Of a stretch of 64,000 nucleotides of DNA, positions 37,101-48,859 are shown piece after piece. The first letter of the stretch is position 1; each line of letters begins with the position of its first letter. The stretch is from Paramarasmius palmivorus (taxonomy: Eukaryota > Basidiomycota > Agaricomycetes > Agaricales > Marasmiaceae). The stretch is taken from assembly GCA_037176845.1 (NCBI GenBank), contig JAYKXP010000128.1:1-64000 (forward strand), in the 5' to 3' direction. A program made the translations under genes and the position numbers. The notes under the pieces were generated by a model. The model was not told where the DNA came from. It made no database searches and saw only the letters and a list, made by a program, of their open reading frames with translations.

Positions 37101-38820
37101 TATAGGATCAGTACCCACCGAACGCATATGACCCATTCCCAGCGCGGCCCTACAATAGAACGCAGATACCATCTCGCAAGTCAGGCGGTGACCTTTGACC
37201 TGAGACCGAGAGCTTTCAGATACACAAGCTAGTCGTATTCGATAGGTACACCTCGTCAAAGGTAGAGTAGAGTACCAGGTCGCCGGTCGAAGGAGGTGAT
37301 ATGCCGTTCGCAGGTCGTCTGTAGCATGAATGAACGTGATACGAAGACGGAGAAGAAGGGATTTGTTGAGATGGAACGTCGGTACTGGAGGTTTTCATGA
37401 ACGGCTAGGCTCCGGATGTTCTGCAATAGACATCCTCGTGCATCCCGGGCGACGTTTACTAGAGCTGAGTAATGGGTTGGGAATGTGGCATGTCACGATG
37501 AGCGTGGTACGCCGAAACATGGTGATAGCCCAAAGAAGACGGAGGGTCCGTTGGCAACATCGATAGTCCCATTCGTCACTACAAGTCGGTGACGATGGCT
37601 TTGGGTATCGACCCGGAGCGACCACCATGAAATCGAGGAAGGGCTGTGTTTTCGGATAGAGGTCACAGTGGTAGATTTTGTGTATATCCACACTTCCCGT
37701 CCATAGGAACACCAGCAGCATTGTGAGACCTCGAAATCGGTGTAGTTGAAAGTTTGATTCCAACAAATTGACTGGCTAATAACTGCTATTCCCACTTCCT
37801 GCCAAACATCGTCTAAACCCACGCCCGTTTCGGTAAAGCCCCCGCTGAACGTTACGAGGTTGATGAGCGTCTCGATGGCGACTTGGCCCTTTGGAGCTCA
37901 GTGTCAAAGTCAAGACTTGAGGGAAGGGATGGGGAGGTGAGGTTGTTCGCGCTCGTTGTGGGGGTTTATCATGTGTATCTGGGAATAAAGGCTTTCTGGG
38001 TTCGTTGATGAGATTGAAATCATAGGGTTCTTCTTTTCGGTGCTATGGATGATAAGTTGTCAGAAAAACGCGTTGAAAATGGGGAAAAAAGGGGAGACTG
38101 CTCACCTACGTATAAAACGCATATTCGTCCCAACCTCAACACCCTGGACCCTGACTACTCCGCTTGCGAACCCAGTTAATCTCTCTTCACAACATGCTGC
38201 ACTCCAGGAGCCGGTTCTCGACTTGATAGCACTCGCAGTCCAAGCATGGTTGGGGCAAAGGAAACGGAAAGGCAACTGGTGAGCGATGAGTTGCCGGATG
38301 CAGCTTAGAAGGTGTTGAGTAAGCTGTGTGCGGGAAGAGGCGAGTAGGAGGAGGAGATTTACGGAGTGGAGGTGTTTCGGCGAAATGTTGAGCACTAGCA
38401 ATGGACGTGAGGAGTAGCCTAAGCTGGGTGCTCGAGCTTGTGTGGAGTAGGCTATAGAACGGGTTGGGTGTCGGGGAGCATCTTTGGAAGAGGATAAAGC
38501 ATTTTTCAGGGTGTATAGATCAACTTGGACGTGTACTTGGGTTGGAAGACGTGTGAGCAACGCGAGCAATGTTGAGCGAGAAAAGCGTACGTACCTTATT
38601 CCGAAAGTGAACGCGCCATGCCTTGGGTAGTTCCACTCTTCTGGGATAATTACTAGGAAGTATATAAGAGCTCAAAAGAGGAACATGTAATGGTTGAGCG
38701 TACCATTAGACTTGCAAAGAGCGAGCAACGCGACCCGGAAGAGATGGTGGTCGTTTTGAGCAAAGATCAAGTGCCGGCGGCAAAAGCGCTTCCACATTGA
38801 CCACCACCTGATATCATAAT
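34190..38820 (-). pseudogene. U-family gene, copy 4 (type II)
   Basis: Transcription order: start box (38810-38771), exon IIPRRVELPKAWRVHFRNK ending at GTACGT (about 38592), a long core exon in one frame (38569-38102) with VHVQVDLYTLKNALSSSKD, ISPKHLHS, SRTQLTQHLLSC and FRFLCPN, the family intron 38043-38105 (TAG|GTGAGC..CCATAG), then YTDFEVSQCCWCSYGREVW (about 37750, also in copy 6 as YTDTEFSKSFKCPYGWKVW), and a 3' part with SVKLKSIVYGCLRSFDILVLLP as in copy 2. This and copy 3 have the least damaged 5' halves. Stops and shifts are frequent after 37.2 kb. It lies immediately 5' of gene B, head-to-tail. Confidence 0.5.
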
Positions 38821-40382
38821 TCGCTCTTGAGCTTGAGGAGCTTGAGCTTTCTCTCCAATGTCCTCGTTTTATTCTTTACCTCACCGAGTTTCTGAAACGT
38901 TCTTATCAATGACCATGGAATGGATATCAAGTCGTCAGCCTACAACGCTTCTCCTCTCCGTCCTCAAACAAGACACAGCAGTGAATGCTCAGGGTACCCA
39001 GGATGCGCCAAAGAGAATGGAAAGACGACGCTGGATGTCCCAAAATTCTCAAAGGTGCGTTATCCGACCCTTGTCTTTACGATATTGGCCTCACAGGCTC
39101 ATAGTTTACCTAGGCCTCGGGTTCAAGTTCTCCGATCGATGCTTCAAGAGGAACGTCAAGCAAATAATGGAAAGCTCTGTGTCCAATATTATCATCACAG
39201 CTTCATTCATATTCCAAGGATCCGATGCCGGAGCTTGGTTAAAAGTAGTTCATTGATGTATGATGTGTTAGCGAGTCAATGTCATTCACAGTCAAGCATC
39301 GGCCATCGATAGTACCGCCCTTCCAGCAAGACTCAAATTACAACGGTATACCTGCCCTCACCTTACCACAAAAAGGGTATACCGTCTGCTTACAGTAGAC
39401 TAAATTACAACAGACCTAGCAAAGATATCGGCAAGAATATCAGCGCCGCAGTCTCCCCACTATTCACTCTTTCGTATGTTTTCCTAGCTTCTATGTCCAC
39501 CTCAAAATTTTCAACCACAGACGACTCTAGGATACAATGCAAGTTACACATGAATCCAGATACTCAAGGTGAACGGCTTGAAAACCCGGTTTCCCAAGCC
39601 TGACACTTTGCTTCAACGTCATCGATGGTGTGCGCTCACCTTGAAATGAACGCAAACGCAAGACTAACGGTACCTCGAGACCCAGAAGGTTTGTTTTCCG
39701 AGTCATGTCCTACCATGAAGGCCTTCGTTCCAATAGTTATGCTGCTCGGAAATATAGAACTCCTGCCCTTGGTTCCCGGAGGAACATCATCTCGATGACT
39801 CTCCAAAGTACAACTTCACCACAGACTACAAGAATAGTTACTACCGCCACTCTTTCTCCTGGTGTCGTGCCTTGTACAATCCGGATACTTGCTGCAGGCG
39901 TAATGTTCCACGGTGCACACGAGGGGGTACTTGGTCGGCGGCGGTCTAATAACATCGGGAATAGGAAGTTAGACGTAGATTATAGAATTCATATTCATAT
40001 ACGTTCAGTAGATGGACACCATTTTTATTGACAGGCGCAATTCACGTTGAGCGCTCCACCTACGATCTTAATGTGCCGTGAAACCATGGTGCAACACGAA
40101 GCTTTAACACTACTAGTACTTCCCGGCCCCAAATCTTCATGTGAACCGCTGGCTCTTTCTCTATCTGGATGCGCACCATTTTTCCGAATATGGGGAGAGA
40201 TGAGTACTAGATCGCCCGAGAGAATGAGGTTAAAAGATTACGATTAACCAGACTAGAGAATGCAGAGAATCGTAAACAAAAACTAATTATAAGCAATACT
40301 AAGATAAAGGTAGTAAACACGGCGAGCGTCCATTATGGTATCATCAACAAAGGGTATCATGCATAACGAGTATCAGTAAGTA
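38820..40382. other. Region between U copy 4 and gene X; weak P-like traces
   Basis: Short plus-strand frames begin at 38858 (MSSFYSLPHR...) and 39705 (108 codons), divergent from U copy 4 where P would be expected, but I found no convincing P motif or intron chain. The sequence past 40.25 kb is AT-rich 3' flank of gene X. Nothing else can be supported. Confidence 0.3.
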
Positions 40383-40748
40383 TTAGAAAAAACAACGTCC
40401 ATGATCATCAAAAACCAAATCAAACGCAATTCTTTCTACAACTTCATCACACTCCATCCCCAAATCCAATCCTACATCTTCACCCTGTCTGTTCGAAACT
40501 CTCCTAGGCGGCGTTGGCGGCGTAAGCCTGATAGTCGGAACCTTGATAGGTTTTCTGGGTTCAGAAGGTGTCGCAAGGGCTTTCGAGAATAGCCGGCGTT
40601 TGCTGGTAGTGGTACGCGAACGCTTCTTGTAATTGTTATCCTCATTTTCCTTGTCGTTCTTCGTTTCCTTTCGACGGCTTTGTTGTGCTTTGCGTTTTTC
40701 GACGATAGCGCGAAGCATGGAGGACATTGACGGCGATGGTTGTTTTGG
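40383..40748 (-). CDS. Second ORF in frame with gene X (possible extension)
   Basis: It starts right after the TGA of gene X and in the same frame. After seven codons there is an ATG (40727), from which 114 residues run to the stop at 40383. The product is very basic (KRSRTTTSKRRLFSKAL) with a Pro/Thr stretch (RLTPPTPPRR) and an acidic end. With only 21 bases between the TGA and the ATG, and no sign of its own promoter, it is more likely the C-terminal part of gene X lost by a nonsense change, reached by readthrough, or joined by an unnoticed intron, than an independent gene. Confidence 0.45.
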   Translation of the reverse strand, partial: PKQPSPSMSSMLRAIVEKRKAQQSRRKETKNDKENEDNNYKKRSRTTTSKRRLFSKALATPSEPRKPIKVPTIRLTPPTPPRRVSNRQGEDVGLDLGMECDEVVERIAFDLVFDDHGRCFF

Positions 40749-41859
40749 TCAAGATAGGTGAGGTCGCCTGGAATAGTAGGTGTCGTCGTCCTCTGAGTCT
40801 GACTCGAAGACACTCTTCAGTGTCTCCTCGGGCTCGCATTTCTTGATGGGTTCTTCGACGACAAGGGGTAGTGAGAGAGCCGACGAAGGGGAAAGATATT
40901 GCGAATGCGAGTGTTCGTGATGTGTGGTGTAATCGTTGGTTTGCACCTCGTTGTCCGATTCGGAGACGCTTGGTTGTACCTCGGTTGATAGAATGGAACC
41001 GTAACCGAGAGACGACGAGACGACGGGCTCGATCTTTTTGCACGCGGATTGACCCAGAAGCTCATCTGCGAGAGCTACAGGAATATCATCCTCGGTTTCA
41101 TCATCCTCGATGACGAAAGTTGTATCAGCGTCATCGCCGTCGAGTTCCTCAAGAAATTCGGCTGCCAGATCCATGAACGACGGCGAGGAAACGAGAGCCG
41201 GTTCGTAGGATTCATGATGCGCGTATTCTGCGATTTGCGGTAACGACGGGGCAGTAACGATGATCTCGGGAACGTTGGCGGTGTTTTCGTGCATAGAATT
41301 GTAAGAGGTATCGAAAATATATGGATCATCTTCGAAGTTGTCGATGAGTGGCGTGAAGCCCGAACGGAAGGGCGCTGGCGAGGCAAAGTCTGTGATGAGC
41401 TCGCAAAGGTTGGCAGCCCAGACATCGAAGGCGACTAGGGCAGACTCGAGGACGCGTTCACCTCTGGCGAATTCTTCAATCAGATCGCACAGTGAGGCGG
41501 CCCAACCTTCGAACGATGAGGAAGCAATAAGAGTCGATTCCATGGGCTTCAACCCAGCATTGGGGTCGACACCAGCAGGCACGCAAATGAGGAGGCTGGT
41601 GGTGTCTGGAAGAGCCAGGTGTGATGCAGCTTGAGTTGGAATTTGGGCGACAGCGGCCTGAAGAACTTAAATCAGCCCCTAAAATCTGAGACAACGACAA
41701 TGAGCAACTCACCTCAACGTCGACGGGGCGGCGAGAGGCCATAGAGGCCCTCAGCCTGTATAAAGCAAGGCCAGAGAGTGCGAAGAAGGCAATAATGGCG
41801 GCGGTAACGAGTACAATTTTGAGACCGAGGGTTGCGGGAGCGTAGGCGAAAGGGGTCAT
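40749..41859 (-). CDS. Gene X: membrane-anchored acidic repeat protein
   Basis: Exon 1 41859-41713 (49 codons), intron 55 bp (41658-41712; GTGAGT..TTCAG), exon 2 41657-40749; 351 residues. The start has a good context (AAAAATGA), with a TATA box about 70 bases upstream. Residues 13-34 form one membrane helix (KIVLVTAAIIAFFALSGLALY) followed by Arg residues, so a type of signal-anchor protein with a large tail is likely. The tail has two copies of a segment FxxWAAxLCxLIxxFA (98-113 and 126-141) and a weaker third one (ALVSSPSFMDLAAEFLEEL), then a strongly acidic Ser-rich part. I know no family with this pattern. It is the only gene here that is single copy in the window. Confidence 0.7.
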
Positions 41860-41924
41860 TTTTGCTCGGATGGTGGTGGTTCTGAGTCAAGAAGTGAGTA
41901 CAGGGCAAGAATGGAAAGCACTGA

Positions 41925-41932
41925 TTTATATA
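41925..41932 (-). promoter_or_regulatory. TATA box of gene X
   Basis: TATATAAA on the minus strand, about 66-73 bases before the ATG of gene X, a normal distance for a fungal TATA promoter with a short leader. No other gene in the window shows such a clear element. Confidence 0.6.
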
Positions 41933-41939
41933 CCTCTCG

Positions 41940-42830
41940 ATCGTGTTAGGCTTTGTTTGTCCAGAAATGCAAAAAATAGTAAAACAAAGCTGAGTTTATG
42001 GAGATTCTGCATTTTATTTATTAGATATTCAATGTGAATCGATTAGAGCATTACCTTTAGTGGAAATCGCACCGAACGATGGACGGCGAGGAGACCTCCG
42101 GCTGCAGGGAAGGTACATCTGCAATTCGAAGTACAATGAGCATAGGGTCTTCAGCGAGATGATATATACACTCACACAGTCCCAACGTTGCACCACAATG
42201 ACGTGAAGAGCTCCACACTTGACGAGCAGTGTGTTGAGCTCATTCAGAATAGTGTCCAAAAGATGTTCGGCTGACCCTAGTGTAGCGTCGGTCCTTGGAA
42301 TATGTCGAGCACAGTGTGATCATCATTGAGTTACGTCTGCGTACTGCAAAAGACACGCGGACAGGTACACCCTATTGACAAGGAGATAGTCAGTAAGGAA
42401 CGATAGGGTACATAAAGATGGCCAGAACCTCATACAGTCGCGAACTTGTCACTTCAACCATCCCAACTCTTGCTAACTGACACCAACCCTGTCACAGCGC
42501 AAGCCTCGGTATTCTTTTTTGGGATTTCAATCAAGATGTCTTCCGTAGCAAGTAGTAACCCGTTAAGCTGGTTTTCGATGCTGCCCGACGTGGAATGGAG
42601 CGCGTTGAAAAGCTCGGAACGAGTCTTGACCGAACATTGAACATCCGATCGAAAACCCTAGATCTGGTTGTCTTCTAGAACTTCCATATGAAACTAGAAG
42701 AAAAAAATGGCTCAGAAGAAACTTTCCTGCGGAGAAATACAGAGAAAAACGCGAAAAAAAAATATTTAAACTGAAAACTTACACGGTGGAATTTGTTGTG
42801 CCCTGCCATCTCGCGTCTCAACCTTTTTAG
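41940..42830. other. No recognised gene
   Basis: Short frames only. An AT-rich stretch with an A run lies at about 42690-42780. Nothing in it resembles U, P, D or DUF6535. Confidence 0.4.
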
Positions 42831-42833
42831 AGC

Positions 42834-43084
42834 AGGTCGTTGTTGGTGATCTCAGTCTGGCCCTGCCTGCGAGCCCTTCCCTCTCAGAGACCGGGGATTG
42901 TGGTCAAGTTGCAGGAACTGGGACGTTTGTGGGGACGTCGATGATGATCGAAGCGGAAAAAGCAAGACCGTGACCAGATTGCTGTTGATGATTTCAGCCT
43001 GGCTCTTAGGGACCGGGATTGTGGTAGGAACTGGGACGTCGATGATCGAAGCTGATCGAAGCGGAAGAAAGCAAGACTGTGACC
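42834..43084. repeat. Imperfect tandem duplication, two units
   Basis: Unit 1 (about 42834-42976) and unit 2 (about 42977-43084) share, in order, TTGTTG.TGAT.TCAG, GACCGGG.ATTGTGGT, GGAACTGGGACG, GTCGATGATGATCGAAGCGG (unit 2 has a slightly expanded form) and AAAGCAAGACCGTGACC (unit 2: ACTGTGACC). The units differ by small deletions, so the duplication is not recent. No coding role is apparent. Confidence 0.75.
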
Positions 43085-43190
43085 GTGACACCCAAGTGAC
43101 GCCGGCGTTACTCCGTGTTACTCTAGATCTTGCTCTCTCCCACCGTGTTGTCCTCACAAGATCTCTAGTTCAGGCTCTCAGAGTACAAAT

Positions 43191-43505
43191 ATCAAGCGAT
43201 TAAATTCAAGAGTGAGTTTCGAACCACTCTAAGCGCATATGGAAGCCGTTGAGAGGCATGTCCTCTCCGCACAATCTCTTTCAAATGAAGATCGGAGATA
43301 TTTCATTCACTTTAGTGTTTACGACTTTCTTCGTGCCTCAAACACTTGGAGATTCAGGAAGCGGTGGATTCCGACTTCTGTAATGGTGCGTACTGCACAT
43401 ATACGCTGTCTCAGGTTAATTGCTAATAAGACATCTATCCTCGCCCTTCAAGAGAGGACCCATGCTGCAGATCGTCGAGCTATATCATCCTTCCTGAAAG
43501 TATAG
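43191..43505 (+). repeat. Dispersed repeat with 88-codon frame, shared with 10.94 kb
   Basis: Same-strand copy of the 10943-11170 repeat, here longer and with an intact frame from 43239 to 43505 (MEAVERHVLSAQSLSNEDRRYFIHFSVYDFLRA...). The frame could be a C-terminal or middle exon of an unknown gene, since no start context or splice site was resolved. It follows directly after the tandem duplication. Confidence 0.5.
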
Positions 43506-44939
43506 GCAATATATTGAGGTATGGGCCCGACTACCGACGCATTTCATGGTCTCCTCTCAGCGTGAAGCCTGATCCCAACTCGGACTGGTACCAAGCACAG
43601 TTTATATCGACATCACCAAATATTGAGAGTTTTGCTCTCACCCGCAAGCGAATACTCATGTAAACCATTTTTAACTCTTCCCATCTTCATCTGTTGCTGA
43701 CAAAGGCCAAGATATCCATTCCTAATCGTACTGGGGTCATATTTAATGGCATGGCTTTTGCAATTCTTATCTCACTTGCGTTGTCAGCAAAGGCATGGCT
43801 CCAGCATAGACAAGCTCCGCCGTTTCAAAATGGGAATTACAAGCTTCCTCACTGCCATCCGCTCGTCGTCTACGTTGACAACCGATACCGAAACTTCACC
43901 TTCCGTGCCTGTTAGAAACAAAGGGATAGCCAGAAAAATCATCAGAATATGGGAGAAGAAAACTTTAACTTATGACTCGACATGAAATCAAAACATGTCC
44001 CTTTGACGCGCTATCAAGAATGAGAGACGGTTATGATAGAGGTGAGATCATATGGTTTTGACGTGCTGCTGGTATTGACTATCATGGTTCCTTCAGGCTT
44101 ATACTAGCGGGCAGGCCAGAGGAAGATAATCACGCCTCTGATGCTATATCCCTCACGAGACCACCTTCGACTCAGTAGGCAAAACGACGGGCTCATTCGA
44201 CTGTCAGCCCTCTGCTTTTGGTCTACGGGACCTATTTGTATCCTAGATCGGTTGGCTGTGCTGTTCGCTTCTTCAAGTCGGTTCTGGTCTACGGTATTTA
44301 AAGTTCCTTCTACGCTATAGATAACACTGCTTGCTTGGTCGCCTGATACGATACATTGGGACCTATTTATGATGATGTACAAGTGATTACATATTCTCGT
44401 GTCCAATATCTTAGGAGTCACAAGTGTATGCCAATAGATGAAAAGGCTCTTCCATACAGGAACAGTACAAGACAGGACATTGGGGTAACGAGTGCATACG
44501 GATGCGACTAGCACCGTCTATTGTATCCCTTGCTTGACCTTCATCTCCTCTCCGTTCCCTATAATCTCCTCGCAAGGAACTAGGACGAATGACACAGCCA
44601 ACGTCAACAATCCACGATCTTCGTGACTATCAAAAGGTGGCTGTTTTTGTCCTGTGTAAGGCGAAAGAATGTTTTGACCAACATTCTTGAAAGCATGCAA
44701 AGGACGATCTTGGTCGTTGTTGATCCTGCAAACAGCGAAGGGATGGCAAGCGAAAACCTCGGTGCCCCGTGAACGGTGATTCTGGTGATAAGATACTTTC
44801 GGCACAGCCGGTTCCGACATCTTCTGTAGCTAACGACGACCCTTCAGCGAGACCATAGCCCATCTCTATCTGGACGAGGTCTGAAGATACCAGAATCAGA
44901 TCACGAGATGTTCAAGTAGGAGAAAACTGCCACAAACCT
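43506..44939. other. No recognised gene; two minus-strand frames of 136 and 100 codons
   Basis: Minus-strand frames at 44514-44104 (136 codons) and 44820-44518 (100 codons, MSEPAVPKVSYHQ...) are adjacent and could be damaged 3' exons of U copy 5, whose place this would be, but I found no block shared with other U copies. Plus-strand frames at 43694-43985 overlap one another and show no support. Confidence 0.3.
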
Positions 44940-47020
44940 CGAATACCTCTGATCGCCGTGTAAGCTCCCTGCTCCCATCTCTGGTAGTACTGCCATCAAG
45001 GCATGAAACGTGACGTCCATCTTCCAAGCCATGGTCAACAGAACCGCCACTTTAAGTCCAGATCCACCGGTGAACAACCATCACCATCGAGCTCCGTAGA
45101 CTTGAGCACCCATACCCGTGAGTTAGGAAAGGTAGTCGATTGAAAGGTACATGGCTCCTTCCGACTCTTGCATTGACGTAACGATAGCCGATTCATACCA
45201 ATGACAGGAGATGCTGTAGGTAGCGGCGTGATGTGCTTCCAGAGTATCGAGATACCGGAGAGCTGCTTGGGCCCTGACTAGCGAATTCTGAATGTTCCAA
45301 CTTTGAGTCAAGTTTGCTGGGTACTGAGGACAAAAGGATATCAATATCAGCGGAAGAAACGCAAGAACAACACCCACCGGACATGCCGTCAACATTCCCA
45401 GCCCCAATATGATATTTTCACCGTGTAAGCCTCCTCCGGATACGCCATATCACCCGCAGACGAGTCGAACTCGTCTAGTGCATCCCGATATCAAGGATAG
45501 AACGGGGCATTAGGCCTTTTTCGGCGCTGACTGTAGCACGATACGACATGCCGCTGACGATAGAAGAAGGGGAGCTGAAGATGGGTTTGAATGCCGGTAT
45601 GAGAGGATTTCCATGAGCTCCGATTCTCGGCTCCTCGACTTTGAGAAACCATTGTCAAACTCATGCTTCCTGGGCAAACACTCCAAGTCGAGGTATTCAA
45701 GATGCGGTGATAGAGCTGAGGTATCGGTAATTGGAATGGGGAATCTCGCAACTGGTGCGTGATACACCGATTTGCTGGAGCTACGGAAGCCAGAGTAGGC
45801 GTAGCATATAACGAAGACGATGTTTAGGTGGGTGACCACCGTGAAATAGGAAGAACTCCAGCCGGCGAAGTTTCCCAGTCACAAGCTTCAGACATCGAAG
45901 CGCATTACCGCCTGCTGTAACTTGGAAACCTTGCCCACGCCGTACACCCACGCCAACATCGGTATGACGACCACGGAACGTAACCAGCTTGATGAACACC
46001 TGGTTGACTGCTCGCAACTTAGGTATTCAAACTGGACGTCAGGAGCTTAGGGATGGAATAGGAAAATGACGTTTTTTGAGGGGTGTAGGGTTGGGAAACG
46101 TTCTCGACAGTTGCGGCAGTTGTCGGAATGTAGTATGTAGTTTTGAGATGACAGGTGTTCGTTTAACTGGAGGAGGGGGAGGTAGAGGCAGCTGGTCCCG
46201 TTCAAGAGCGACCGCTTGAGGACTAGAGTCTTTTTCGGCGCTGCAGAAAGGACGATGTTATGAAAACGCTTTGAAAAGGTCAAACAAGGGAAGCTGCTGA
46301 CCTGTATCCTTGGAACACATATCCTAAACGAACCCAACGACTCTTTTACACCACTCTTGAGCCCATAACGCTTCTCAGCTCCACACAATACATCGCAGGA
46401 ACTCGTTCCCTTCTTGATGAAATACACGAGGCAGGCTCGGTTGGGACAAAGGGAGCGGAAAGGTATTCGGTGCGGGGTGTTATGGAATCCAGGAAGGCAT
46501 TGGACCAGCTGTATAAAAGAGATCTGAGAGATGGGAGTGGCATGCATCTGGAAGTGGCCAGGCGGAATCTTGAGCGAGTAACGGATGTGCAGAGTAGCCT
46601 AAGCTAGGAGGTCGAGCCTATGTGGGTGATATGGTGCGGAGAGTTTTGGATCGATATTGGAGGCCATCTTTGAGGAGGTATCGTATTTTCGAAGGTGCAA
46701 GGATTGAGTCGCAGGTACCCTTGGGTAGGAACAAGTATGAGGAAAGAAACATTGAGCAAAAACAGCGTACACACCTTATGCCAAAAGTCAACGTGCCGTG
46801 GCTTGGGTTTTTCCATTCTTCTGGTCTACTAGAGGCACATTAGTACTCAGAAAGTGAGCATCCAATGGTTGAACATACCATTATAGACCTGCAAAGAGAG
46901 CAAAGAGACAAAAGGCGATCAAACGATGGTGGTCGTTTTGAGGAAGAAACAATTGCCGGCGGCAAAAGCTCTTCCGCGTTCCACATTGTCCACCACCACA
47001 CCGAAAGCTCTGAGCTTGGC
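44940..47020 (-). pseudogene. U-family gene, copy 5 (3'-truncated)
   Basis: Recognisable parts on the minus strand: start box (about 46990-46950), exon MEKPKPRHVDFWHK ending at GTGTGT (about 46775), core exon remnant with FRSLCPNRACLVYFI (about 46460), family intron 46241-46301 (61 bp, CAG|GTCAGC..CTGCAG), and the block around 45300-45370 (TACTGAGGACAAAAGGATATC on the plus strand) also seen in copies 2 and 4. The core exon lacks most of the Pro-rich part. The 3' half present in the other copies is not recognisable, so it is the shortest copy. Confidence 0.5.
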
Positions 47021-48859
47021 TAATTCGTCCCAGGTATGTATGTGTTGCTTACATTCCTGCTAGCATAACGCGCTATGAACCCATCTATCATAGCAAACCA
47101 CGCGTTCTCTTTCGCTGGTGCTCGAAGCGGTGATCTCTCTGGCAGATTGTTCAAAGACAGGTGCGTTTTCAAGGATTCTACCAAGCCTCAGCTCATTCCA
47201 AGCTCTCATAGCTTCGGTATTCCTTCCGTCCTGAAGCTACCCAACATACCTGACCATGCTTGAAGCATGGGGTCTCGAAAGGTCAAATTCAGCAACGATG
47301 CCTCACGGTAATCGCATCCCGCGAGCATGGATTACCAACGCGGAACTATGACTAGGCTATAAAAACCATCAATGTGACTTTCTACGTGAGTATCAGCTCT
47401 GTTCTCATAAAAAGAAAGAATCTCAGCTCTGGATGGACAGTTCCTGTGGTTCTAGAGCTCACCGCCGGGCTGCCTTTCATTCGTTTTCACAACCACCAAC
47501 ATCTCGACCTCAAAACATCGTTCTTCAGCTACTCGAGGTATACTTGGGCTCAAACGTTCTTGGAAGACTGATATTACCATATTAGGAGACTACCTCAGCG
47601 AGGCGAAGTGTCAAAGGGCCGCAAAACGTTACACCACGGTTCTGTGGATAATGGTACGTGTCATCTCGTTGTACATTCGCTGAAGCTAACGGTACTCTTT
47701 CTCCCTTAAAGGAACTCCAGTCCTAGACGGTCCAATTCCATGAAATCGAAGCCTTGCAGTCGAAGATTTCATGACGCCGTTCACCTATCCCATTCTCTCT
47801 GGGAGTCTGGCAGGCTCTCAAACGAACTATTCGTTGCTATCACGAGCCACCATACACGTCGACTATTTATCATAGCATCAAGATGGACTACAGTACTTCG
47901 CACCGCCATCAAGACAATCTTTGCCTATTCTCCGCAGTGGTCGCATGCTCGTGATGATACCATTCCCTCTTGACGAAGCCTAGCATGCCGTTGGCCTCGG
48001 GGTTCGTTATAGTTCATTACTCCTACGATATTCTCTGTGGAAATCGTTTCTTGGTGTCAAGACCCAGCCGTTTGGGCTGAGAGCGAAAATGCATAGACAT
48101 TGTTTCCATAGGCTCTCGATCAGGTGGCATGTCGCATCTATGAATATCTGCTGACGGTTGATACAGGTAACAGTACAAAGAAACTCAAACGACGGGTGGA
48201 ACCCCATAATCAGTCATGATAGACTGGTAGGAGGTACTAGTCTCGATGTGCTCTAGTAGACCAACTCCTGAATGTAATTATCAGCATTCAACCACTCAGC
48301 ACGTTGAGCACCCTCAAACCTCGAGGAGCCACTATCCGGTTTGCTCCCGGTGCGTTCTCTCCCTTCTACCATGATCAAAACCAACCCAAAATGACCTCGG
48401 TATCCTGAAAGCCACTGTGCTTGTCTAGAATGGGCTCCATAGCATCTGCAAACTGACTTTTTGGACGGTCGCTTTACCATCGTACTCTCACCCGGAGCGT
48501 CTTCGTTCGAAATACTGCAATTACTAGCGGTCATCCTTGTCAGACCGATATACCCAAAAACGAATATCTGCACGCCCTGCACCCTCGATCTCCTTGAGCG
48601 CCTCTGTTTACTCGGGATCTCAAGTACTTACATGTCGGATAGTCTTTGGGACATCCTTTTATGCATACGTCAATTGTCTGGGTGAGTGCTTTCGCGTGTT
48701 TAGTGTATTTTATTTTCAGAACATTGCTAATAGTCACGCATCAGCAGCAGCGACATGTTCAATACAATCCCTTACACGAGCCGTGAACCCGATACATTTC
48801 CGTCCCCGCAACTAATCCTACGCGACACGTAGAATTCTTCAAACCTCATTGACAGCTCG
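47021..48859. other. Region divergent from U copy 5; no clear gene
   Basis: This occupies the position of P in other modules. Plus-strand frames begin at 47075 (62 codons) and 47740 (77 codons), but no P motif is found. A small perfect hairpin, CCATGCTTGAAGCATGG, lies at about 47254-47270. Nothing else is supported. Confidence 0.3.

Noticed and set aside
47254..47270. Hairpin CCATGCTTGAAGCATGG as a regulatory element or transposon end
   Set aside because: A single short palindrome with no second copy or gene context; probably chance.
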